Shown: positions 35,905 through 45,086 of the stretch, piece after piece
How positions within the stretch are numbered: position 1 is the first letter of the stretch
Layout of the letters: every line of letters starts with the position of its first letter
NCBI GenBank assembly: GCA_028280195.1
Contig: JANQMH010000118.1
Coordinates: forward strand, 1 to 46,633
From: Exilibacterium sp.
GTDB taxonomy: Bacteria; Pseudomonadota; Gammaproteobacteria; Pseudomonadales; Cellvibrionaceae
Length of the DNA stretch: 46,633 nucleotides
Direction: 5' to 3'
Program-made: the position numbers and the translations under genes
Notes under the pieces: model-generated
Told to the model about the DNA's origin: nothing
What the model saw: the letters and a program-made list of their open reading frames with translations, nothing else
The model's database searches: none

Positions 35905-36551
35905 GCTGCCTCACCCCGGCCGGACTTCTGCTGTGGCGCCGGCGCGCCGTGCCGATCTCCATCGGTGGCAATCAGCTCGACTTTGTAGGTGCCGGCGGCC
36001 GGCAGATCCCACTTCCAGTCCTCGACGGTGGAGGCCACCGGTAGCATGTCGATACAGTCCACCGGGCAGGGCTCGACGCACAGGTCGCAGCCGGTACACT
36101 CATCGGCAATCACCGTGTGCATCTGTTTGGCGGTGCCGAGAATGGCGTCCACCGGGCAGGCCTGAATGCACTTGGTACAGCCGATGCACTCGTCCTCGCG
36201 AATAAAGGCGACTTTTTTGACCTCCGATTCCTCGCCGTGCTCCTCGTCCAGTGCCGGCGCCTCGACATCGAGCAGATTGGCAATGGCGTTAATGGTGGCC
36301 TGTCCGCCGGGCGGGCATTTATTGATGGCCTCGCCATCGGCAATGGCCCGGGCGTAGGGCCGGCAGCCCGGGTGGCCGCACTGGCCGCACTGGGTCTGGG
36401 GCAGCAGTGCATCGAGCTGGTCGACAATGGGGTCGCCTTCAACTTTGAAGCGCACCGCGGCGAAACCGAGTATGGCGCCGAATACCAGGGCCAGTGAACT
36501 CAGCGCGATAATGGCGCCGGCGATGGGATATTGGATAAAAAACTCAAGCAT
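35901..36551 (-). CDS. rnfB: Rnf complex subunit B
   Basis: Fe-S subunit that takes electrons from ferredoxin. The 216-residue protein has an N-terminal membrane helix, a cluster motif [14 protein letters not shown], and two ferredoxin-type motifs, [18 protein letters not shown] and [18 protein letters not shown]. It lies 24 nt after rnfA and overlaps rnfC by 4 nt. Confidence 0.97.
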   Translation of the reverse strand: MLEFFIQYPIAGAIIALSSLALVFGAILGFAAVRFKVEGDPIVDQLDALLPQTQCGQCGHPGCRPYARAIADGEAINKCPPGGQATINAIANLLDVEAPALDEEHGEESEVKKVAFIREDECIGCTKCIQACPVDAILGTAKQMHTVIADECTGCDLCVEPCPVDCIDMLPVASTVEDWKWDLPAAGTYKVELIATDGDRHGAPAPQQKSGRGEAA

Positions 36552-36575
36552 AAAGCGGTGTTGTCAAAAATAGCG

Positions 36576-37151
36576 TTAAACCAGGCCGCTAAAGCCCATA
36601 AAGGCCAGCGACATCAGACCGGCGGTAATCATGCCGATCGCCGCGCCCTTAAACGGTGTCGGCACATCGGCCACCGCCAGGCGCTCGCGCATGGCCGAGA
36701 ACAGTACCAGCACCAGCGAAAAGCCCAGCGCTGCGCCGAAGCCGTACAGCGTGGACTGAAAAAACGAATGGGCCTTGGCGGTATTCTGCAGAGCCACACC
36801 CAGCACTGCGCAGTTGGTGGTAATCAGCGGCAGAAATACCCCCAGCACCCGGTAAAGCAGGGGGCTGGTTTTTTCGATGAACATTTTGGCAAACTGCACC
36901 ACCACGGCGATTACCAGAATAAACGAAATGGTTTTCAGGTATTCCAGCCCCAGCGGCTCCAGTACCCAGGTATGTACCAGATAGCTGCAGACCGAGGCCA
37001 GCGTCAGCACGAAGGTGGTCGCCCCGCTCATGCCGATGGCGGTCTCGAGTTTATTCGACACACCCATAAACGGGCACAATCCCAGGAACTGCACCAGTAC
37101 GAAGTTGTTGACTAAAATTGCACTGATCAGGATAACCGCGAATTCGGGCAT
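36576..37151 (-). CDS. rnfA: Rnf complex subunit A
   Basis: Integral membrane subunit, 191 residues, first gene of the operon. It has [19 protein letters not shown] and [14 protein letters not shown] with the paired conserved Cys. Related to RnfE, with which it forms the membrane core. The upstream region is a CTAG-rich inverted cassette; any rnf promoter lies within or beyond that, or transcription comes from metG. Confidence 0.97.
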   Translation of the reverse strand: MPEFAVILISAILVNNFVLVQFLGLCPFMGVSNKLETAIGMSGATTFVLTLASVCSYLVHTWVLEPLGLEYLKTISFILVIAVVVQFAKMFIEKTSPLLYRVLGVFLPLITTNCAVLGVALQNTAKAHSFFQSTLYGFGAALGFSLVLVLFSAMRERLAVADVPTPFKGAAIGMITAGLMSLAFMGFSGLV

Positions 37152-37156
37152 AGCAC

Positions 37157-37311
37157 AGGCTCTAGGTGTCAGTCACTAGTCGCTAGTTGCTAGTGATTAG
37201 TTTTGGGTTGCTGTGACGCAATAGAATAACTTTCATCATAGACAACTCTCCTAATTCTCGAACTTAGCATCTACTAACCACTGGCGACTAGCGACTAGTG
37301 ACTAGCAACTC
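37157..37311. repeat. CTAG-rich inverted-repeat cassette between metG and rnfA
   Basis: The arm 37173-37200 and the reverse complement of 37274-37301 agree at 25 of 28 positions. They flank a core of 73 nt. At least seven CTAG tetramers occur in the region, which is unusual because CTAG is rare in many proteobacterial genomes. The right arm runs to the metG stop codon. Related CTAG-rich fragments occur at 33566-33600 and 40720-40740. Confidence 0.85.
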
Positions 37312-39346
37312 AAGTCACTTTCATGCCAGGCTCTGCGCCGGGGTGCGGGTCGAGCAGGTAGATATCCTTGCCGCCCGGGCCGGCCGCCAGCACCATGCCC
37401 TCGGAGACGCCGAATTTCATTTTGCGCGGCTTCAGGTTGGCCACCATTACGGTCAGCCTGCCCTGCAGCTGCTCGGGCTCGTAGGCGCTTTTGATGCCGG
37501 AAAACACACTGCGGGTATCGCCGCCGAGGTCGAGGGTGAGCTTGAGCAGTTTGTCCGCGCCTTCGACGTGTTCGGCCTTGATAATTTTAACGATACGCAA
37601 ATCGATTTTGGCAAAGTCGTCGAAGCCGATTTCCGCGGCGATCGGCTCGCCGGCCAGTGGCCCGCCCGGCGGCGGCTGATCCGCTGCAGCCGTTTCCGCT
37701 TTGCTGGCCGCCACCATGGCTTCCACCCGGTCTTTTTCGATGCGGGTCATCAGCGGCTTGAACGGGTTGATCGCCACCTCGCCCCGGTACGACAGCGGTG
37801 CCCGCCAGCTCAGTGTTTCGCCGAGAAAAGCCTCCGCCTTTGCGGCCATAGCCGGCAGTACCGGCTGCAGATAAGTCATCAGCGCCCGAAACATATTGAT
37901 GGCCAGTGAACACACTGCCAGCACCCGCTGCTCGCTGCCGGGCTGTTTGGCCAGGGTCCAGGGCGCCTGGGCGGCGATATATTCATTGGCGGCGTCGGCC
38001 AGCGACATGATTTCGCGCATGGCCTTACTGAAATCGCGGCTTTCGTAGTACCCGGCGATCAGCTCGCCGCGCTCGACAAAACGCTGCCACAGCGCCGGGT
38101 CGGCCGGCTCGGCCGCCAGTACGCCGCCCTGTTTAGCGATGAACCTGGCGCTGCGACTGGCGATATTGACCACTTTGCCCACCAGGTCGGCATTGACCCG
38201 CTGTACGAAATCCTCCAGGTTTAAATCCAGATCGTCGACGCCGGCGGTGAGTTTTGCCGCGAAATAATAGCGCAGCCACTCCGGGTCCAGGTATTGCAGA
38301 TAAGTGCGGGCATTGATGAAGGTGCCGCGCGACTTGGACATTTTTTTGCCGTTGACAGTGAGAAAGCCGTGCACGCAGACTTTGCTCGGCGTGCGCAGCC
38401 CGGCACAGTGCAGGATAGCCGGCCAGAACAGGGCGTGGAAATTGACGATATCCTTACCGATGAAGTGGTAGACCTCGGCGCTGGAATCCGCGTCCCAGTA
38501 GCTGCGCCAGTCGAGGCCCAGTTCCCGGCCGCGCTGCGACTCGCAGTAGTTCTTGAAGCTGGCGATATAGCCGATCGGCGCATCCAGCCAGACGTAAAAG
38601 AATTTGCCCGGCTGGCCCGGAATCTCGAAACCGAAGTAGGGCGCATCGCGGGAGATATCCCACTGCTGTAAACCGCTGTCGAGCCATTCCGCCAGTTTAT
38701 TGGCCACCTCCTCCTGCAGGTGCCCGGCGCGGGTCCAGTGTTTCAGGAAGTCCTCGAACTCCGGGAGTTTGAAGAAGAAGTGCTCGGAGTCCCTGGCAAC
38801 CGGTGTTGCGCCGGAGAGTACCGAGCGCGGCTCGATCAGTTCGGTGGGGGCGTAGGTGGCGCCGCAGACCTCGCAGTTATCGCCGTACTGGTCCTCCGCT
38901 TTGCAGCGCGGACAGGTGCCCTTGATATAGCGGTCGGCGAGAAACAGCTGCTTCTCGGGGTCGTAAGCCTGGGTAATGGTGCGGCTGGCGATTTTGCCCT
39001 GTGCCTGCAGGCGCGCATAGATCATCTCGCTCAGCTCGCGATTTTCCTCGGAGTGGGTCGAGTGAAAGTTATCGAACTGTACCAGGAAGCCGGCAAAATC
39101 CTCCTCGTGTTCGCGCTTGACCGCGGCGATCTGCTGCTCCGGGCTGTGGCCGAGCTGCTGCGCTTTCAACATGATGGCGGTGCCGTGGGCATCGTCCGCG
39201 CAGACGTAAATACAGTTGTGGCCGCGCGCTTTCTGGAAGCGCACCCAGATGTCCGTTTGAATATATTCCACCAGGTGCCCGAGATGGATGGACCCGTTGG
39301 CATAGGGCAGGGCACTGGTGACCAGAATGTTCCGCTGTTCAGTCAT
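37310..39346 (-). CDS. metG: Methionyl-tRNA synthetase
   Basis: Class Ia synthetase charging tRNAMet, 678 residues. It has the HIGH-type motif in [15 protein letters not shown], the zinc-binding Cys pairs in [18 protein letters not shown], and KMSKS in [12 protein letters not shown]-terminal EMAP/Trbp111-like tRNA-binding domain (about 570-678, [14 protein letters not shown]) matches the dimeric long form. ATG 39346 is chosen; the frame upstream to 39412 has no support. Divergent from apbC/mrp, as in Pseudomonas. Confidence 0.97.
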   Translation of the reverse strand: MTEQRNILVTSALPYANGSIHLGHLVEYIQTDIWVRFQKARGHNCIYVCADDAHGTAIMLKAQQLGHSPEQQIAAVKREHEEDFAGFLVQFDNFHSTHSEENRELSEMIYARLQAQGKIASRTITQAYDPEKQLFLADRYIKGTCPRCKAEDQYGDNCEVCGATYAPTELIEPRSVLSGATPVARDSEHFFFKLPEFEDFLKHWTRAGHLQEEVANKLAEWLDSGLQQWDISRDAPYFGFEIPGQPGKFFYVWLDAPIGYIASFKNYCESQRGRELGLDWRSYWDADSSAEVYHFIGKDIVNFHALFWPAILHCAGLRTPSKVCVHGFLTVNGKKMSKSRGTFINARTYLQYLDPEWLRYYFAAKLTAGVDDLDLNLEDFVQRVNADLVGKVVNIASRSARFIAKQGGVLAAEPADPALWQRFVERGELIAGYYESRDFSKAMREIMSLADAANEYIAAQAPWTLAKQPGSEQRVLAVCSLAINMFRALMTYLQPVLPAMAAKAEAFLGETLSWRAPLSYRGEVAINPFKPLMTRIEKDRVEAMVAASKAETAAADQPPPGGPLAGEPIAAEIGFDDFAKIDLRIVKIIKAEHVEGADKLLKLTLDLGGDTRSVFSGIKSAYEPEQLQGRLTVMVANLKPRKMKFGVSEGMVLAAGPGGKDIYLLDPHPGAEPGMKVT

Positions 39347-39513
39347 AGTCGCTTGCTGGTACGTATTGTCGATAGAAATCTTGCTGCCGGTGGGAATCCT
39401 GTCGGTAGACATTGCCGTTGAGATCCCGGGGCGGGCTCGAGGACGCGCAACTATAGCATTTTCTCATAGGCATATCAGGCACTTCGCTATCGGGGCCGGT
39501 AATTGCAAATAAT

Positions 39514-39538
39514 AACCAAGTATAACACTTGGTTTTTT
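39514..39538. promoter_or_regulatory. Hairpin with T tract in the metG/apbC region
   Basis: AACCAAGT-ATAAC-ACTTGGTT is a perfect 8-bp stem with a 5-nt loop, followed on the plus strand by TTTT. It lies between divergent genes, so it could be an operator or a terminator for a transcript entering from the metG side. Confidence 0.4.
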
Positions 39539-39612
39539 GTTCAATGTCATTATTATGAACATTCACCGCGCCATTTTGGGCCGCTGCGGACCGTATCCTC
39601 GAGGAGCCAGCC

Positions 39613-40704
39613 ATGTCGAACACTACCCCTGAAGCCGTCAAGCAGGCACTGATGGCGGTCATTGATCCCTGCACCGGTACGGATTTAGTCACCCTCGGCG
39701 CCGTGGATGAGGTGCGCGTCGAGGCGGGCAAAGTCGAGGTGGTACTGATTCTCGGCTATCCGGCCGCCGGTCTGCAGCAGGTGCTCAGCGAGCAGATAGG
39801 GCAGGCGGTCAGGGAGCTGCCGGGTGTGGATACTGTGTCGGTGGATATCGGTTGGCTGATTGCCGGTGCCCAGGCACACAATGGCATCGGCGCCATCGAC
39901 GGGGTGAAGAATATCATTGCCGTGGCCTCCGGCAAAGGTGGCGTCGGCAAGTCCACCACGGCGGTGAATCTGGCCCTGGCGCTGGATCGCGAGGGCGCCC
40001 GTGCGGGAATTCTGGATGCGGATATCTACGGTCCCAGCCAGCCGCAGATGCTGGGGGTAGGCGAGCAGCGGCCGCAGGTGAAAGACAATCGCTATATGCT
40101 GCCGATCGAGGCGCACGGGGTGCAGTCGATCTCCATGGGCTACCTGATCACCGAGGACACGCCCATGGTCTGGCGCGGCCCCATGGTCAGCGGCGCCCTG
40201 CAGCAGCTGCTGACCCAGACGCAGTGGCAGGATCTGGACTACCTGATCATCGATATGCCCCCCGGTACCGGCGATATCCAGTTGACCCTGTCGCAGAAGG
40301 TGCCGGTCAGCGGTGCGGTGATCGTTACTACACCCCAGGATATTGCTCTGCTGGACGCGAAAAAGGGTATTGAAATGTTCCGCAAAGTCAATATCCCCAT
40401 TCTTGGCGTGGTGGAAAATATGGCCATCCATATCTGCTCCAACTGCGGCCATGAGGAACCCATCTTCGGTGCCGGCGGCGGTGAGCGCATCGCCGCCCAG
40501 TACCATACGCAGCTGCTCGGGGCGCTGCCGCTGGATCTCTCCATTCGCACCGACGCCGACGGCGGCAGGCCCTCGGTGGCGGCGGACCCGGACTCGCCTG
40601 TCAGTGCCCAGTACCGCGCCATTGCCCGGCAGATGGCGGCGGCTCTGTGGCTGCACGGCCGCGACGCCCAGGCGGCGCCGGAAATCGTCATCAGCGATGA
40701 CTGA
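39613..40704 (+). CDS. apbC: Iron-sulfur cluster carrier ATPase ApbC/Mrp
   Basis: P-loop ATPase that binds and delivers Fe-S clusters. The 363-residue protein has an N-terminal MIP18/DUF59-like domain (about 1-95), the P-loop GKGGVGKSTTAVNLALAL near residue 110, and the cluster-binding CxxC in CSNCGHEEPIFG. ATG 39613 has GAGGAG upstream. A CTAG-rich fragment follows its stop. Located between metG and dcd, as in Pseudomonas. Confidence 0.96.
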   Translation: MSNTTPEAVKQALMAVIDPCTGTDLVTLGAVDEVRVEAGKVEVVLILGYPAAGLQQVLSEQIGQAVRELPGVDTVSVDIGWLIAGAQAHNGIGAIDGVKNIIAVASGKGGVGKSTTAVNLALALDREGARAGILDADIYGPSQPQMLGVGEQRPQVKDNRYMLPIEAHGVQSISMGYLITEDTPMVWRGPMVSGALQQLLTQTQWQDLDYLIIDMPPGTGDIQLTLSQKVPVSGAVIVTTPQDIALLDAKKGIEMFRKVNIPILGVVENMAIHICSNCGHEEPIFGAGGGERIAAQYHTQLLGALPLDLSIRTDADGGRPSVAADPDSPVSAQYRAIARQMAAALWLHGRDAQAAPEIVISDD

Positions 40705-40719
40705 TATTCAGTATGTAGA

Positions 40720-40740
40720 GGCTAGTCACTAGTGGCTAGG
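40720..40740. repeat. CTAG-rich repeat fragment after apbC
   Basis: GGCTAGTCACTAGTGGCTAG matches the arms of the cassette at 37157-37311. It lies 16 nt after the apbC stop codon. Confidence 0.7.
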
Positions 40741-40828
40741 GTTTTAGTTTCTGGATACTGGTTGTCGGGGGCTGATATGATGCGGCTCTTTGCAGATATC
40801 GCCTTTTTCGGGCGGAATGGGATGGTTA

Positions 40829-41398
40829 ATGAGCATTAAATCCGATAAGTGGATACGCCGTATGGCGCAGGAAGCGGGCATGATCGAGCCTTTCGAGTCC
40901 GGGCAGGTGCGCTATGGCGGCAGCGGCGAGCGGCTGGTGTCCTACGGTACTTCCAGTTACGGCTACGATGTGCGCTGTGCCAATGAATTCAAGATATTCA
41001 CCAATGTGCACTCGCCCACCGTCGACCCGAAACGGTTTGACGAAGACAGTTTTGTCGACGTCGCCAACGATGTCTGTATTATCCCGCCCAACTCCTTCGC
41101 CCTGGCCCGCACTGTGGAATACTTCCGTATCCCGCGCAATGTACTGACCATGTGCCTGGGTAAATCCACTTACGCCCGCTGCGGTATTATTGTCAATGTG
41201 ACGCCGCTGGAGCCTGAGTGGGAGGGGCATGTCACCCTCGAGTTCTCCAATACCACACCCCTGCCCGCCAAGATTTACGCCAACGAGGGTGTGGCGCAGA
41301 TGCTGTTTTTCGAGTCGGACGAAGTGTGCGAAACCTCGTACAAGGACAGAGGCGGCAAATACCTGGGGCAGACCGGGGTGACATTGCCCAAAACCTAG
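40829..41398 (+). CDS. dcd: dCTP deaminase
   Basis: Deaminates dCTP to dUTP for thymidylate synthesis. The 189-residue protein has the family motifs [18 protein letters not shown], the active-site segment [25 protein letters not shown] (conserved Arg and Glu) and the trimer-forming C-terminus with [16 protein letters not shown] 40829 fits the length of the Pseudomonas and E. coli enzymes; the frame to 40790 would add 13 residues without support. Confidence 0.96.
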   Translation: MSIKSDKWIRRMAQEAGMIEPFESGQVRYGGSGERLVSYGTSSYGYDVRCANEFKIFTNVHSPTVDPKRFDEDSFVDVANDVCIIPPNSFALARTVEYFRIPRNVLTMCLGKSTYARCGIIVNVTPLEPEWEGHVTLEFSNTTPLPAKIYANEGVAQMLFFESDEVCETSYKDRGGKYLGQTGVTLPKT

Positions 41399-41871
41399 CC
41401 GCCGAAGCCATCTGGGAATATCTCTTTTTTTACCGGCAGTGCGGGGATAAGCCGCACACTGCTAACTGGCGGCACCCCCTGACCCGATCGCAACGCTCCT
41501 TGGTGAGTGCGGTCCTGCGCTTTTTTAGCGGTGTAGTGTCGATTTGTCAATTCCCCGGTCGTCCCTATGGTGGGGGTCTGCCCTGGCGGACACAGATATA
41601 AATTTTAACTATGGAGATGTTTCATACAATATATGCTATTAATTTATTCAGCCGAATCTGCCGAGCCCGCCCGCCCCGGGTACAGCGGCGTTTGACCGAC
41701 ATATGCAGGCCCCGGACCGCCGCAGGTCAGAATTGGCATAACTGTTAATTTCTCGATGAAAAATTAGTGAAAAAATGCTTGGCTGCGGCAAAAGCCGCTG
41801 AAATTCGCAATTTTTAATGCAGGCGCTGGCAGTAAAATATCGGTCACCGATAAAAATACCGAGGCCGTTCG
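41399..41871. other. dcd-dehydrogenase intergenic region
   Basis: These 473 nt hold no supportable gene. A stem-loop after dcd pairs GCAGTGCGG (41436-41444) with CCGCAC(A)CTGC (41452-41462), one base bulged. The right half is AT-rich and ends with a perfect palindrome (41838-41852) before the dehydrogenase gene. Confidence 0.5.
41838..41852. promoter_or_regulatory. Palindrome upstream of the dehydrogenase
   Basis: TATCGGT-C-ACCGATA is a perfect 15-bp palindrome (7-bp arms), 19 nt before the start codon. It is placed to act as an operator in the leader or near the transcription start. Confidence 0.5.
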
Positions 41872-42909
41872 ATGTCAGTCTTTTCCCACCCTGAGTACCA
41901 GGACCACGAACATGTGGCATTTAACTACGACGCCAGAAGCGGCTTAAAAGCGATCATTGCCATCCACAACACCCATCTCGGCCCGGCCCTGGGCGGCTGC
42001 CGCATGTGGCCCTACGCCAGCGACGAAGAGGCGCTGCGCGATGTGTTGCGCCTGTCGCGGGGTATGACTTATAAATCCGCCATTGCCAATCTCAAGCTCG
42101 GCGGCGGCAAAGCCGTGATTATCGGCGACCCCAGAACCGGGAAAACCGATGCTCTGCTGCACGCCATGGGCGACTTTATCGAAAGTCTGGGCGGGCGCTA
42201 TATTACCGCGGAGGACTCCGGTACCAAGGTGGCGGATATCGCCACCATTGCCGAGCGCACCGGGCATATTTCCGGCCTCGTGGCGGGCAGCGAGCACGGT
42301 GGCGATCCGTCGCCGACCACGGCTTACGGTGTCTTTGTCGGTTTGAAAACCGCAGTTCGCTATCGCTTCGGCAAAAGCGATCTGGCGGGGCTGAAAGTGG
42401 CGCTGCAGGGTGTCGGCAATGTCGGTTTCCGCCTGGCAAAACACTTGCGCGATGCCGGTGCGGAGATTTACGTTACCGATATCTTCGAGCAGAATGTCGA
42501 CAGGGCGGTAGCGGAGCTGGGGGCGACAGCCGTGAGCGGTGACGCCATCTGGAATCTGGATGTGGATGTTTTTGCCCCCTGTGCCCTCGGCGCCTCCATC
42601 AATGACGACACTATTCCCAAGCTGAAAGCGGCGATTGTTGCCGGCGCGGCCAATAACCAGCTTGCCACCGAAGCGCACGGCGAGGTATTGCGGCAGCGGG
42701 AGATTCTCTATGCGCCGGACTATGTGATTAACGCCGGTGGTATCATCGATGCCTATTACCAGCGGCAGGGCGGTTCTCGAGAACAGTTGATGGCGCATGT
42801 AGAGGGTATTGATAAGACCCTGGAGGAAATATTCAGCCGCAGTGAAAGAGAAAACCTGCCTACGCATAGTGTGGCGAATAAGATGGCGGAAGAGCGGTTT
42901 TTTAAGTAG
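41872..42909 (+). CDS. Leucine dehydrogenase-type amino acid dehydrogenase
   Basis: NAD-dependent Glu/Leu/Phe/Val dehydrogenase, 345 residues. Motifs are [16 protein letters not shown], the catalytic lysine region [26 protein letters not shown], and the nucleotide loop in [15 protein letters not shown]. The length and the [12 protein letters not shown] region fit leucine/valine dehydrogenases that deaminate branched-chain amino acids to oxo acids. ATG 41872 has CCGAGG upstream. It stands alone, with a palindrome in its leader. Confidence 0.9.
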   Translation: MSVFSHPEYQDHEHVAFNYDARSGLKAIIAIHNTHLGPALGGCRMWPYASDEEALRDVLRLSRGMTYKSAIANLKLGGGKAVIIGDPRTGKTDALLHAMGDFIESLGGRYITAEDSGTKVADIATIAERTGHISGLVAGSEHGGDPSPTTAYGVFVGLKTAVRYRFGKSDLAGLKVALQGVGNVGFRLAKHLRDAGAEIYVTDIFEQNVDRAVAELGATAVSGDAIWNLDVDVFAPCALGASINDDTIPKLKAAIVAGAANNQLATEAHGEVLRQREILYAPDYVINAGGIIDAYYQRQGGSREQLMAHVEGIDKTLEEIFSRSERENLPTHSVANKMAEERFFK

Positions 42910-43216
42910 CGGGTTTAAACAGCGGACAAGTTCAGCTGCGACCGGGCAACTGAAAAAATTGGTCGCAATATGACGGCGGTGCAAGGCCGCCGACAGGGCC
43001 TCCCACCCCCTTTTTGTCCACGGCCTGTGATATTTTTAGCGTCAAGTTTTGAGTGTCCGCACACCATTCATCTGCACAGCCTGTAAACCCTGAAATATTA
43101 GCCCTTGCCTCTGGCGAGTTTCGCTGAAATTTGACTATGCATATAAAGTATGCATACTGAGTAGCATATTCGCCTAATAACTGCTCGAAAGCCTGCCCGG
43201 CGTGAGGTATTTCACT
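42910..43216. other. Intergenic region with decayed toxin gene
   Basis: After the dehydrogenase this stretch carries a GC-rich hairpin (GGCGG...CCGCC near 42974-42990) and then AT-rich sequence containing the remains of brnT (about 43124-43224). A minus-strand frame of 155 codons across it matches nothing and is not accepted. Confidence 0.5.
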
Positions 43217-43224
43217 ATGCGTAG
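43124..43224 (+). pseudogene. Remnant of BrnT toxin
   Basis: From 43168 the plus strand reads [18 protein letters not shown] and then a stop (43222-43224). This matches the conserved C-terminus of BrnT (DUF497), whose members end in IRIISARKATRRE-type sequence. Upstream in that frame are stop codons (TAG at 43162, TAA, TGA). In another frame 43124 reads LKFDYAY, like a BrnT start. The gene therefore seems to have lost most of its middle. Two TATGCATA repeats (43136-43143, 43149-43156) mark the damaged part. The end overlaps the brnA start by 8 nt, as in intact brnTA operons. The C-terminal match is fairly strong; the N-terminal match is tentative. Confidence 0.6.
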
Positions 43225-43486
43225 AGAATACAGGTGTCCTGAAGCTAAAAGGCCTGAGGGTGTCCCCCAACTGGCAGAGCTGCAAGCTGAATCCAAAGGT
43301 AAAACCAGAATAACAATCATGCTTGATAACGAGGTCCTGGAAAGTTTTCGCGGGCAGGCTGAGAAAGAAGGGCTCGGTTATCAGACACTCATTAATCAAG
43401 CGCTGCGTTCGTGTATCGGTTCACGCCCCCTTGACGAGCAAACATTGCGCAAAATTATTCGTGAGGAGATGTCGGCATCAAGATAA
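43217..43486 (+). CDS. brnA: BrnA-type antitoxin (RHH/CopG-like)
   Basis: An 89-residue antitoxin of the BrnA family. The C-terminal half carries [18 protein letters not shown], a ribbon-helix-helix core, then [15 protein letters not shown], and a short end helix. BrnA binds DNA and neutralises the BrnT nuclease. ATG 43217 overlaps the brnT remnant; GTG 43202 would add five residues. Its partner toxin is broken, so it survives as a solitary antitoxin, which may still repress its own promoter or guard against related toxins. Confidence 0.8.
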   Translation: MRREYRCPEAKRPEGVPQLAELQAESKGKTRITIMLDNEVLESFRGQAEKEGLGYQTLINQALRSCIGSRPLDEQTLRKIIREEMSASR

Positions 43487-43550
43487 AATATGGCATGCGC
43501 ACCAGCCAGGCCTTATGACTGGAGGCGTTAATCTTGTATACAGAGAGGAA

Positions 43551-44027
43551 ATGAAAGTGACTGATATTGATATAGGAATAGGCGCTGAAGACAGAAAGAA
43601 AATTGCCGAAGGGCTGAAGCGCCTTTTGGCAGACTCTTATACGCTGTACTTACAGACACACAATTTTCACTGGAATGTGAGTGGCCCTCAATTCCGGGAA
43701 CTGCACCTGATGTTTGAAGAGCATTACACCGAGCTGGCTGTTGCTGTGGATGATGTGGCGGAACGTATTCGCACCTTGGATGTCGCTGCTCCGGGCACAT
43801 ACAAGGAGTTTTCCAGACTTAGCTCCATCGAGGAAGTTGAAGGTGTTCCGAGTGCAGAGGCGATGGTCGATTTATTGACGAAGGGGCACGAGCAAGTGGT
43901 CAAAACCTCCAGAGAGGTATTGAAACTCGCACAGTCAGCAGATGATGAGTCAACGGCAGCGTTAGTTTCCGATCGCATGCGCATTCATGAAAAAACATCG
44001 TGGATGCTGCGGGCCACCAGAAAATGA
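43551..44027 (+). CDS. dps: Dps-type ferritin-like protein
   Basis: A 158-residue DNA-protecting dodecameric ferritin that oxidises Fe2+ with H2O2 and stores Fe3+. It has the shared ferroxidase ligands in [17 protein letters not shown] and [22 protein letters not shown] 43551 has GAGAGGA before it; the frame reaching 43323 overlaps brnA and is not used. A 97-bp inverted-repeat element follows the stop codon. Confidence 0.95.
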   Translation: MKVTDIDIGIGAEDRKKIAEGLKRLLADSYTLYLQTHNFHWNVSGPQFRELHLMFEEHYTELAVAVDDVAERIRTLDVAAPGTYKEFSRLSSIEEVEGVPSAEAMVDLLTKGHEQVVKTSREVLKLAQSADDESTAALVSDRMRIHEKTSWMLRATRK

Positions 44028-44030
44028 ATG

Positions 44031-44127
44031 AGAAGCTGTTTCATCACTCTCGGCCGTAGCGAGGCGAGTGATAAACAGCGCTATTTAGTGCCGCCGCAGT
44101 TAGGTCGAGAGTGATGAAACAGCTTCT
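44031..44127. repeat. 97-bp element with perfect 22-bp inverted arms
   Basis: AGAAGCTGTTTCATCACTCTCG (44031-44052) is perfectly complementary to 44106-44127. The 53-nt core contains AGTGATAAACAGCGCTATTTAGT-like inner pairing. It starts just 4 nt after the dps stop codon. It may serve as a long terminator or be a small non-autonomous mobile element; no target duplication was seen. Confidence 0.85.
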
Positions 44128-44161
44128 AAGCGCGGGGTCATAACAAAAACTTCCGGCAGCT

Positions 44162-44359
44162 TTGGTAGCTCCTCTGCTTTGGGTGCTAGGTCAGTATAAA
44201 GTAAGTATCCTCGATTCAATTGCACTTTTCGGAGCCATGGTTGTGCTTGCAGCGATACCAAGCGTGAGTGTGGCTCTTGTTGTGATCTGGTTTTGTCATA
44301 ACCACGAATACAGCCTCATTGTCAACTTCCTGACAGGCTTTTTGCTAATCCGTCCTTGA
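44162..44359 (+). pseudogene. LysE/RhtB-like transporter fragment
   Basis: The frame reads a hydrophobic 65-residue piece containing ALFGAMVVLAAIPSVSVALVV, which resembles the first membrane segment of LysE/RhtB amino acid exporters (typically followed by TRS and a Gly-rich stretch). It is then lost: the frame continues as WFCHNHEYSLIVNFL and stops. Full proteins have about 200 residues, so this is a truncated copy. It starts at TTG at best. The likeness is short, so confidence is low. Confidence 0.35.
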
Positions 44360-44364
44360 CCCCC

Positions 44365-44383
44365 TGTAATCCAATGGATTACA
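44365..44383. promoter_or_regulatory. Palindromic operator of the toxin-antitoxin operon
   Basis: TGTAATCCA-A-TGGATTACA is a perfect 19-bp palindrome (9-bp arms), 9 nt before the toxin start. It probably binds the HTH antitoxin, giving autorepression. Confidence 0.75.
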
Positions 44384-44392
44384 CTTCGCCTC

Positions 44393-44734
44393 ATGCAGAC
44401 GATAGTAGAACTTCCTGAGTTCATACATAAAGCTGAGTCACTGCTCAAGGAAGAAGAAAAGTCAAGTATTATCAACTACCTAGCGGTTCACCCTCGATCC
44501 GGTAAGCTGATGCAGGGAACTGGCGGTATCAGAAAGTTGAGATGGTCTGCACAAGGTAAGGGAAAGAGTGGTGGCGCACGTGTTATTTACTATTACCACA
44601 GTGCAACGATTCCCCTCTTTTTGCTAACAGTTTTTGGTAAAGGTGAAAAGGCTAACCTTTCCAAGGCCGAACGGAATACTTTGAGTAAATTAACTGGCCT
44701 TTTGTTAGGGCAGTATGGTGGTCAAAATGAGTAA
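44393..44734 (+). CDS. RelE/HigB-like toxin
   Basis: A 113-residue toxin of the RelE/ParE superfamily, HigB2-like. The RelE core is visible in KLMQGTGGIRKLRWSAQGKGKSGGARVIYYY and LLTVFGKGEKANLSKAE. Such proteins cut mRNA on the ribosome. It precedes its antitoxin, as in higBA systems, and overlaps it by 8 nt. A palindromic operator lies directly upstream. It seems intact, unlike the neighbouring brnT. Confidence 0.9.
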   Translation: MQTIVELPEFIHKAESLLKEEEKSSIINYLAVHPRSGKLMQGTGGIRKLRWSAQGKGKSGGARVIYYYHSATIPLFLLTVFGKGEKANLSKAERNTLSKLTGLLLGQYGGQNE

Positions 44735-45014
44735 TGCTTTTTCTAGTATCAAACGAGGTTTGAAAGAAGCTATTGAGTTTTCTGATGGGAAAGTCGATAA
44801 AGCGGTAGTACACGAATTCAGCCCATTAGATGTTAAGGCCGTCCGCGCAAAGGTGGGCATGTCACAAAGCGAATTTGCATCAGCTTTTGGTATAAGCGTC
44901 AGTACTCTCCGGCACTGGGAGCGTGGAGACCGAACGCCGCACGGGCCGGCGTTAGTTCTCTTAAATGTCGTAGCCAAAGAGCCCAAAGCCGTGCTTAAAG
45001 CTCTGCGTGCTTAG
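44727..45014 (+). CDS. HTH-type antitoxin (HigA/MqsA-like)
   Basis: A 95-residue antitoxin with a Xre-type helix-turn-helix at the C-terminal part (about 40-75), MSQSEFASAFGISVSTLRHWERG, and an N-terminal charged region that would bind the toxin. ATG 44727 has GGTGG about 6 nt upstream and overlaps the toxin gene; ATG 44715 would add four residues. It likely binds the 44365-44383 palindrome. Confidence 0.9.
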   Translation: MSNAFSSIKRGLKEAIEFSDGKVDKAVVHEFSPLDVKAVRAKVGMSQSEFASAFGISVSTLRHWERGDRTPHGPALVLLNVVAKEPKAVLKALRA

Positions 45015-45086
45015 AATACTAACAAAGCGCCCAGATTATAACCACCGGGGAGTCGTATGAGTTAACGCTCAAGTCCGGGTCTGCGG

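Noticed and set aside
42932-43399. Minus-strand open frame of 155 codons opposite the brnT remnant and brnA
   Set aside because: It matches no family, and the opposite strand carries clear BrnA and BrnT C-terminal sequence.
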